NCBI GenBank assembly: GCA_029721515.1
Contig: CM056567.1
Coordinates: 830,507 to 894,506, forward strand
From: Synanceia verrucosa
Lineage: Eukaryota; Chordata; Actinopteri; Perciformes; Synanceiidae
DNA: 64,000 nt
Direction of reading: 5' to 3'
Each line of letters begins with the position of its first letter. Position 1 is the first letter of the stretch. The position numbers were made by a program, and so were the translations under genes. Of the stretch, positions 59,001-64,000 are shown piece by piece. The notes under the pieces were generated by a model. It searched no databases, was not told the origin of the DNA, and saw only the letters and a list, made by a program, of their open reading frames with translations.

Positions 59001-60680
59001 TCTTAAACACTGATCCAGATTCTTTATTTATTCTTAAACGCTGATCCAGATTCTTTATTTATTCTTAAACACTGATCCAGATTGTTTATTTATTCTGAAA
59101 CACTGATCCAGATTATTTATTTGTTCTTAAACACTGATCCAGATTATTTATTCTGAAACGCTGATCCAGATTATTCATTTGTTCTTAAACACTGATCCAG
59201 ATTCTTTATTTATTCTGAAACGCTGATCCAGATTATTTATTTGTTCTTAAACACTGATCCAGATTCTTTATTTATTCTGAAACGCTGATCCAGATTATTT
59301 ATTTGTTCTTAAACGCTGATCCAGATTCTTTATTTATTCTTAAACACTGATCCAGATTATTTATTTATTCTGAAACACTGATCCAGATTCTTTATTTATT
59401 CTTAAACGCTGATCCAGATTCTTTATTTATTCTTAAACACTGATCCAGATTCTTTATTTATTCTTAAACACTGATCCAGATTCTTTATTTATTCTGAAAC
59501 ACTGATCCAGATTATTTATTTATTCTTAAACGCTGATCCAGATTCTTTATTTATTCTGAAACGCTCATCCAGATTATTTATTTGTTCTTAAACACTGATC
59601 CAGATTCTTTATTTATTCTTAAACACTGATCCAGATTCTTTATTTATTCTGAAACACTGATCCAGATTATTTATTTATTCTTAAACGCTGATCCAGATTC
59701 TTTATTTATTCTGAAACGCTCATCCAGATTATTTATTTGTTCTTAAACACTGATCCAGATTCTTTATTTATACTGAAACGCTGATCCTCCCTAAAATCTG
59801 CAATGGGGGTTCTTTAAATAGGATTAAATGGAGCTTAATGTGGAAGCAGAATTGAAAAGAAACTCATTTATAGACTGAACAGATTCCCAAATTAGAGCTT
59901 ATTCATCACTGGAGGGGCGTGCACGTGCACGTGCACACTCACACAGTGAGTAACCAGACCAGTGTTAATGAATGGATGGATGGATGGATGGATGGATGAA
60001 TGAATGGATGAATGAATGGATGGATGAATGAATGGATGGATGAATGAATGGATGGATGGATGGATGAATGAATGGATGGATGGATGAATGAATGGATGAA
60101 TGGATGGATGGATGGATGAATGAATGGATGAATGGGTGGATGGATGAATGGATGGATGGATGGATGCAGTGATGTGATGAGGAGACAGCTGCAGAGCTGC
60201 AGAGAGGTGTCCTCTACACTCTGGGTGTCCTCATCGTCTATTATTATTAATTAGCTATTATTAATGAATCAGAACTTGTTTGTTGTTATTGTTTTTAATC
60301 ACATTAATGTCAATTACTCATTCATTAAGACTATAAGATTATATCAGAGATTGTTATTAAAGCATGCATGAAGATTAAAAGCGTTGAAAAAATATTTAAA
60401 AAATGTATGAATCTTGTTGTGTATTAAATATTTGTAGTTTGTATTTATTGACAGTAACAATAGAACATATTATTTACTTTTTCACCGCTCATCTTTTCTT
60501 GACGAGACGCATTAATGTGAATTTTTATCAACAGCCAAGTTTCGACTAGAAACAGAAATACTACTACTAATAATGATAATAATGATAATGGTCTCTGTCC
60601 AGGTCCTGTCTGGCCTCTCGTGACCCATACTGCATCTGGCTGCAGACTGGGAGCTGTGCCAACATGGCGCCAGGTTTCAA
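46936..60680 (+). CDS. sema6c: Class 6 semaphorin, 5' 15 coding exons (partial; 3' end outside window)
   Basis: Semaphorins of this class are single-pass membrane guidance ligands that bind plexin-A receptors through the Sema domain. The coding exons are 46936-47077, 47767-47881, 48070-48127, 49254-49310, 49627-49728, 54029-54119, 54262-54384, 54478-54566, 55442-55531, 55617-55744, 55996-56127, 56239-56394, 58007-58180, 58785-58925 and 60603-60680. All have AG acceptors and GT donors, and phases agree, giving 558 codons plus 2 nt without a stop. A hydrophobic signal peptide (about residues 13-30) precedes a Sema domain (about 50-520) and a PSI domain starting near C525. N-glycosylation sequons are at N93, N293 and N468. 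LGLDFQR, AARDHVF, DECYNY, SLQQ.GEE and SCLAS favour SEMA6C; YGNYVYFF and LDKDHHAL are more SEMA6D-like, so the paralogue is provisional. The transmembrane and cytoplasmic exons are not in the window. Confidence 0.93.
47078..47766 (+). other. sema6 intron after coding exon 1
   Basis: 689 bp. Near 47436-47520 it carries two LINE-tail-like motifs (GAATTTCCTCCAATGGGGGA and TTTCCCTTTGGAGAATAATA), suggesting a decayed retroelement 3' end. No exon inside. Confidence 0.6.
47767..47881 (+). CDS. sema6c: sema6 coding exon 2: start of Sema domain
   Basis: Acceptor CTGCAG, donor AG|GTCAGT. Encodes residues 48-85 plus two bases, including FPGFQG and LGLDFQRLLRIN. The last is the first Sema blade region and reads closest to SEMA6C. 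The split codon with exon 1 makes His48. Confidence 0.92.
48070..48127 (+). CDS. sema6c: sema6 coding exon 3
   Basis: A 58-nt exon for residues 86-105 (RDHVFAVNLTKASEQFVPQL). The first Arg is split across the intron. It contains the N93-L-T sequon. Donor CTG|GTGAGT, phase 0. Confidence 0.9.
48128..49253 (+). other. sema6 intron after coding exon 3
   Basis: 1.1 kb. Contains CAGACCAGAACC-type short imperfect repeats at about 48880-49000. No other gene seen. Confidence 0.6.
49254..49310 (+). CDS. sema6c: sema6 coding exon 4
   Basis: A 57-nt exon for 19 residues, KLTWRSKDVSKCTVRGKNS. It holds the LTWRS motif and first conserved Sema-domain cysteine region shared by class 6 semaphorins. Acceptor TTTCCAG, donor AGC|GTGAGT. 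Confidence 0.92.
49311..49626 (+). other. sema6 intron after coding exon 4
   Basis: 316 bp of ordinary AT-rich intron sequence. Confidence 0.7.
49627..49728 (+). CDS. sema6c: sema6 coding exon 5
   Basis: 102 nt, residues 125-158. Contains DECYNYVKVLVPRNDE and the strongly conserved CGTNAFNPTC motif. Acceptor TTTTCAG, donor CAG|GTGAGA, phase 0 at both ends. Confidence 0.95.
49827..49852. repeat. (TA)n microsatellite
   Basis: About 12 TA dinucleotides in the sema6 intron. Confidence 0.92.
49895..50350 (-). mobile_element. Interspersed repeat, copy B (inverted partner of 43930-44310)
   Basis: The reverse complement reads AGGTCTTAAAAATGTCTTAA, then AAATTTTCAGATGGTG and AATGCCAATAGGAAAAC, as in copy A. 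The distal part (about 50010-50045) matches copy A's CAGCCTCAAAACTCCA. It lies in the intron between coding exons 5 and 6. Confidence 0.65.
50351..50919 (+). other. sema6 intron (after coding exon 5), unique part
   Basis: AT-rich; a short (GAGT/GAAT)n run at about 50777-50808. No exon. Confidence 0.5.
50920..52900. repeat. 2-kb intronic array (AATAGAACCTGTCACTTTAA + TAGTTTC units)
   Basis: Units of about 28-40 bp containing AGAACCTGTCACTTTAAATA and one or two copies of TAGTTTCAA or TAGTTTAAA. Toward the 3' end a non-repeat insert (TTACGTCACGCTCGGTGAGA and onward, about 70 bp) occurs twice, at 52421 and 52787. Confidence 0.96.
52901..54028 (+). other. 3' part of the intron before coding exon 6
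   Basis: Unique sequence with a T run near 53051 and a short GTTAGCATGA triplet repeat at 53897-53929. No gene. Confidence 0.5.
54029..54119 (+). CDS. sema6c: sema6 coding exon 6
   Basis: 91 nt, residues 159-188 plus one base. Encodes MASLQQVGEEVVGQARCPF and a QSNVGLFA stretch. Follows a 4.3-kb intron. The Met at its start is internal, because the upstream exon joins in frame. Acceptor CTGTCAG, donor GCTG|GTGAGC. Confidence 0.94.
54262..54384 (+). CDS. sema6c: sema6 coding exon 7
   Basis: 123 nt, residues 189-229 plus one base. Encodes FYSATMTDFLASDSVIYRSLG and the TVKYDSKWLR motif. The donor AGAG|GTCGGT is weak compared with the other GTGAG-type donors of this gene, but phase and homology require it. 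Confidence 0.93.
54478..54566 (+). CDS. sema6c: sema6 coding exon 8
   Basis: 89 nt, residues 230-259. Encodes EPHFLHAIDYGNYVYFF and IAVEYTALGK. Human SEMA6C and SEMA6D have FREI where this gene has LSEI. The donor AAG|GTTCGT is a weak match to consensus. Confidence 0.92.
54567..55441 (+). other. sema6 intron after coding exon 8
   Basis: 875 bp of unique sequence; nothing recognised. Confidence 0.6.
55442..55531 (+). CDS. sema6c: sema6 coding exon 9
   Basis: 90 nt, 30 codons, residues 260-289. Encodes VVFSRVARVCKNDNGGSPRV and the RYWTSFLK motif, one of the most conserved stretches in semaphorins. Acceptor CTCCAG, donor AAG|GTGACT, phase 0 at both ends. Confidence 0.96.
55617..55744 (+). CDS. 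sema6c: sema6 coding exon 10
   Basis: 128 nt, residues 290-331 plus two bases. Encodes ARLNCSVSGDSFFYFDVLQS and GVFTTQAN. The N293-C-S sequon is conserved. SVSGDS replaces the usual SVPGDS. The intron before it is only 85 nt. Confidence 0.95.
55996..56127 (+). CDS. sema6c: sema6 coding exon 11
   Basis: 132 nt, residues 332-375 plus two bases. Encodes SIPGSAVCAFYMDDIEKVF, GKFKEQR and the SWTPVPDEQVPRPR segment typical of class 6 semaphorins. Acceptor CTGCAG, donor CACG|GTGAGA. Confidence 0.95.
56239..56394 (+). CDS. sema6c: sema6 coding exon 12
   Basis: 156 nt, residues 376-427 plus two bases. Encodes RPGTCAGDG, the FPDEMLTFIKSYPLMDESVP stretch and NDRPCFTRTSS. C421 sits where SEMA6D has Trp and SEMA6C has Leu, so it is an additional cysteine. 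Acceptor CCCGCAG, donor GCAG|GTGAAG. Confidence 0.93.
56395..58006 (+). other. sema6 intron after coding exon 12
   Basis: 1.6 kb. Begins with a retroelement-tail-like GATAAGATGAACCTTTATTC motif right after the donor. Contains overlapping sense and antisense open frames at 56608-56961 with no recognisable domain. The remainder is AT-rich. Confidence 0.55.
58007..58180 (+). CDS. sema6c: sema6 coding exon 13
   Basis: 174 nt, residues 428-485 plus two bases. Encodes KLTQIVVDVSAGPYKDRTVM, FLGSDDGRVLKVL (last Sema blades) and LLEDIDVYNPS. Contains the N468-D-S sequon. Acceptor CTCTCAG, donor CCAA|GTGAGA. Confidence 0.95.
58221..58768. repeat. 19-bp intronic array (CCTGTTAACTAGAACTGAA)
   Basis: About 28 units of 19 bp, with shorter units lacking the CTAGAAC part (AACCAGTTAACTAAACC). 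Fills nearly the whole intron between coding exons 13 and 14. Confidence 0.97.
58785..58925 (+). CDS. sema6c: sema6 coding exon 14
   Basis: 141 nt, residues 486-532 plus two bases. Encodes CNVHGQEDRRVLGLELDKDH, VAFSSCVIRVPLSRC and QHGACK, the end of the Sema domain and start of PSI. A minisatellite ends about 17 nt upstream and another begins about 17 nt downstream. Its polypyrimidine tract is a short TGTC repeat. Confidence 0.95.
58943..59787. repeat. 31-bp intronic array (CTGATCCAGATTCTTTATTT)
   Basis: About 27 units of roughly 31 bp, each CACTGATCCAGATTCTTTA plus TTTATTCTTAAA, with CGCTGATCC, GATTATTTA and TTCTGAAA variants. Starts just after the donor of coding exon 14. Confidence 0.97.
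59788..60602 (+). other. 3' part of the intron before coding exon 15
   Basis: Contains the GGAT/GAAT array at 59968-60167 and then unique AT-rich sequence. Confidence 0.55.
59968..60167. repeat. (GGAT/GAAT)n tetranucleotide array
   Basis: About 50 tetranucleotides, mixed GGAT and GAAT. Confidence 0.95.
60603..60680 (+). CDS. sema6c: sema6 coding exon 15: PSI domain
   Basis: 78 nt, residues 533-558 plus two bases. Encodes RSCLASRDPYCIWLQTGSC and NMAPGF. The PSI motif normally reads YCGW or YCAW; here it is YCIW. Donor TTCAA|GTACGT, phase 2. The next coding exon is not recognisable before 64000. Confidence 0.92.
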
Positions 60681-61497
60681 GTACGTGTCACTTCCTCTTT
60701 TCCTCCCTCTGTCACTCTCTTTCTCTCTTTCTTTCAGTTTATTTCATTCTGACAGCTCATAACGCTCCAGCGGCTCCAGTGTCTGAGGGATGTAAATCTA
60801 CGAGGAGCAAACATCAACATAACAAATGTTTCAGCGTTGTGTTGCTTCACTCGTTCGACTCTCCGTTTCCTTCACAGTTTTCACTTTGTTAGGTACACTT
60901 TGACATGACAGCATCATCCAGTAAGACACAAGAAATCGGACTTGTTTTGTTGGTGCGTGACAGTACAAAAAAAATTAAAATGAACTATGATGAATGAAAA
61001 GTGCAGCTGTATCTAGAGATGTTAGGATGACAGGATGAGTGATGGATGCTCTGACATCATGACCTTAAAGAGCTGGTCAGCGGTGACATCATAGATCTGC
61101 TCAGCAGCAGCAGCATGGAGTCCTGTCTGTTGACAGGAAGTGACCTCTTGTGTTTTTTTTCGTCCTCGCCCCCATTCCTGTAGAAAGCTGATCAGACATG
61201 CTGCTGTTTAGATGAGTGTGTGTTCAGTCAGATGTAGGAGGGTGAATTATGGACAGAAATGCAGCAGAATGAGGTGTGTGTGCTGCAGGAGTTTATAACT
61301 GATGGTATTTACTCTCCCAGGATTAAAACAACTCCTCCCCTGAGAGACAAATATGAAAATAATATGGCTTTGTTTGAGTGGAGGATAACCGGCGGTCTGC
61401 CGCAGATCGATGCTCTGCTGTGGAGTGGAGGAGCCTGACACTGGAGTTATTGATTAGACGGTGACACGAGGCAACATTTGATTTCTACTTGCTGCTG

Positions 61498-61502
<5 letters not shown>

Positions 61503-61533
<31 letters not shown>
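61503..61533. repeat. (GT)n microsatellite
   Basis: About 15 GT dinucleotides. Confidence 0.95.
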
Positions 61534-61537
<4 letters not shown>

Positions 61538-61655
61538 TGCTGAAACCTCATCTGGTTCGGGTTTATTGATGGACTGGAGCTCAGGAACATGAAGGATTTC
61601 ATCTCCAGCCTCGACTCTCCTCATGTCTTGAATTTAGAGTCAAGTTCAGCAGAAG

Positions 61656-61720
61656 GTTCAGGTTCAGGTCCAGACCTGAAGGACTGGACCTGAAAGACTG
61701 GACCTGAAGGACTGGACCTG
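61656..61720. repeat. GGACTGGACCTGAA short tandem repeat
   Basis: Three to four imperfect 14-15 bp units. Confidence 0.85.
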
Positions 61721-63352
61721 TGTGTTTCAGCTGAATTTCAAAATAAAAGTCGACAGTAGTTGGTTTTTCTGAAGGCTAAAAGTCAAATTCTGAAACCAAA
61801 TGGAGTGTTTGATCGATCGGCTGACTGATCGTTGTGTTCTGGTCGGCTCCACCCAGACGTCTCCTTTGGCTCTTAAACAGGAAGTGGTCCAGTTTCCTGC
61901 CAGAGAGGAAACGATCATCTGTGGCGTCGTTAATAGAAAGAACAGCGAGGTGGAGAGGAGAGGACGCTGGGAGATTGAGATGGACGGGACGAGCCGGCGG
62001 AGATGAAACAAGACGAGGAAGGAAACCAGAGCGGGAGGCAAAGACGTGATGCAAGAGCTGGAAAGGAAAGATGACGAGACGGAGAGTTCCAGAAAAAGAA
62101 AATCTGTGTCAGAGATTTAAAGGAAGAGGAAGAGTTTCTGCTGATTTATTCTTTCATTTCGTTTCACTCATCCTGCTTTTCATGAGAATCTTCGGTGGAT
62201 TCTCAGATTTTAAAGATTTATCTTCTCTCCGCTCATCATCACAACGTCAACCTCGTCTGTCCAAAAGATGCTCCTATTATTTTATTTACTCATTTTAGAG
62301 GAAACTGAATGGTTCATGGTTCAGTTTTTTTTTTCCCTTATTTCAGCTTCACATTAAGCTAATTTTTTTTGTCTCCTCATCAATCGACGCTCAGTTTTAC
62401 AGAGCCGAGGTCGGTGGATAATATTCAGAGAAAAACACTCATATTAAAGATGTAAAAACCTGGATATTCTCTGAGATTAAAGTGACAAATTTACAAGATA
62501 CAAGAATCAGTTTTCATCGTTTCAGAAGGTTTGATCAACGTCGTCACAGATTTATGATTTAATTTACATTTTATTATTCATCATAATATATTTATTTTCA
62601 TCTCATGATAACACGACTTCAGGAGCCATGAAACTGATTGCAATGGGTTTTTTTAGGATTACAAATTTACAGTCTTGGAAATTTATGACTTTAATTTCTG
62701 AATATTCCCCCTCCTCGGCTCTGTAATTATTTTCATATTTCTTACGTGATGCGCCGTCGTACGCTACAGCTCAGTCATTAAATAGAAATAACACTAAGAT
62801 ATGACATGAAGATGACTGAATGAAACTGCTTTGACCTCTGACCTCTGTGACCTGAAGCTGTTCAGCAGAATGAGAAGACGTAAGTGACAGCGTTACCGTG
62901 ACGATCATGAGAGGAAGAGAATACAAAAGAGGGCAAAGCAGAAAAGTCGGGTCGAAGCACTGAGATGGAGAGGATCATTAGAGGAGGAGATGTGAAAGAT
63001 GCTGAAGCAGCGCCTCGTTTCACTCTGAACTCAGTCGACCTTCTAAACGTCTCGGCATGAAGCTCATCAGCATCATTGGTTTTAATAAACGTCATCGTGT
63101 TCGGATGATGCTGAAGTGAAGAGCTGATTATCCTCTATTAGCGTCAGCGGAGATCTCATCAAGCATCCCTGGTCCTGGATCTGCCTCTGACCCAGGACAG
63201 TCCAGGTCTCTGTTCTCTGCAGGGAAAACCCAGACCAGGTTTTTAGGAGGCAGTTTCTGAAGAGATGAAGTGAACTGAAAAAAAAAAAAAAACTCTGAGC
63301 AGAACGAGTTTAACTTCTCAAACTTCTGCAGATAAAAGATTTCTTTCAGGGA

Positions 63353-63418
63353 GATGGATGGATGGATGATAGATGAAGGATGGATGATGGATGGATGAAG
63401 GATGGATTGATGGATGAT
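63353..63418. repeat. (GGAT)n-type tetranucleotide repeat
   Basis: GGAT units interrupted by GATAG and GAAGG variants. Confidence 0.85.
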
Positions 63419-64000
63419 AGTTTCTGTCACAGCTTAACGTCACACCTGACCAAAACAGAGAGACAGAGCCAGGTGAGCCTCCACTCTTTATGCTAAGCTA
63501 GGCTAACTGCGTCCTGACAGCTGCACCTGTTTCAGGCTGTTTCCAGGTGTTGTGGAGGTCAGCTGCAGGTGTTTTAAACCAGAAAAAAGCACACAGAGTG
63601 AAACCTCTTTAGCTGCTCATCACTGCTGCAGGCTACATTAGCTGCTAACTAGCTTAGCACACCTGACTGGACTGACCATGGTGGCTAATGCAGACAGCAG
63701 AGTAATAAAATAAAAGAGACAGTGTCTGCTGCATCACTTTAATGAAAGTGTCCATCATGAGTGTGACACTTTTACAGGATGATAAATCAGCTCTTTTGAC
63801 ACAAAGACGATGAAATATGATTATTATTATTATTATCGTGTTTCACACAGTTAAACATTAACGTGTGATTTAAATGACTGATGATGTTTTCTCTCCTGAG
63901 TAAACTTTTCTCAGCACACATTAAGAGGCTCATTATAACACCATTATTCCTCCATCAGCCGAACCTCTTCGCTCCACCACTTTAATAACGTCACTGAATC

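Larger units (their letters stand above)
60681..64000 (+). other. Downstream sema6 intron (start), no exon recognised
   Basis: No continuation of the semaphorin is recognisable. Contains GGACTGGACCTGAA repeats (61656-61720), a GT tract (61503-61533), and a GGAT tract (63353-63418). Open frames near 61727-62054 lie on both strands and have no domain. Confidence 0.5.

Noticed and set aside
60738..60770. Possible next sema6 exon after TTTCTTTCAG, which would end the protein within eight codons
   Set aside because: The intron would be only 57 nt, and the encoded residues do not resemble a semaphorin; a downstream exon beyond 64000 is more likely.
61370..61450. Candidate sema6 exon after CTGCCGCAG at about 61405
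   Set aside because: In the required phase it does not match the post-PSI sequence of SEMA6C or SEMA6D and soon reaches a stop.
61727..62054. Opposing 60-100 codon frames downstream of the PSI exon
   Set aside because: Several overlapping frames on both strands with no domain, no splice support and no class 6 semaphorin resemblance.

Overview
The window looks like teleost fish nuclear DNA. Three things point that way: a vertebrate-type split gene with GT..AG introns, tRNA-derived SINEs of kinds common in ray-finned fish, and very heavy microsatellite and minisatellite content. By my coordinates about 19 kb (roughly 30%) is tandem repeat. I cannot name the species. I see no prokaryotic or viral genes, no CRISPR array, and no tRNA or rRNA gene.

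The only gene I can support is a class 6 semaphorin on the + strand. Its first 15 coding exons lie between 46936 and 60680. Together they give 1676 nt (558 codons plus two bases) in one unbroken frame: signal peptide, whole Sema domain and most of the PSI domain. Wording such as LGLDFQR, AARDHVF, DECYNY and SCLAS is closest to SEMA6C, with SEMA6D next. The transmembrane and cytoplasmic exons lie beyond 64000. A CpG-rich segment at about 8450-8802, with a GC box, an inverted CCAAT box and a splice donor, is the best candidate for the promoter and noncoding first exon. If so, intron 1 is about 38 kb.

Layout: 1-8.4 kb is AT-rich noncoding DNA with a polypurine array, a GCTAAC array, an AT hairpin, a SINE and a GC-rich CAGACG array. 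8.45-8.8 kb is the putative promoter. 9-46.9 kb (putative intron 1) holds most of the satellites: a 0.9 kb GT array, a 48-copy decamer array, a 1.5 kb GTAC-rich array, a SINE with perfect target-site duplications beside a (TA)n tract, a 1.2 kb TCCTCTGG array, a 5.3 kb satellite of 32-bp monomers, a 1.25 kb polypyrimidine array, a 22-bp array, a 31-bp array and an 80-copy decamer array. 46.9-60.7 kb holds the semaphorin exons, with further arrays in three introns. 60.7-64 kb is noncoding.

The long open frames in the arrays arise because repeat units lacking stop codons stay open, often in several frames and on both strands; I do not regard them as genes. No novel multi-gene system is visible. 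The points most worth following up are the higher-order structure of the arrays, the indel-free decamer arrays, an exon tightly flanked by two minisatellites, a minimal upstream ORF before the semaphorin start, an inverted pair of one interspersed repeat, and a duplicated array border carrying a CRE-like site.
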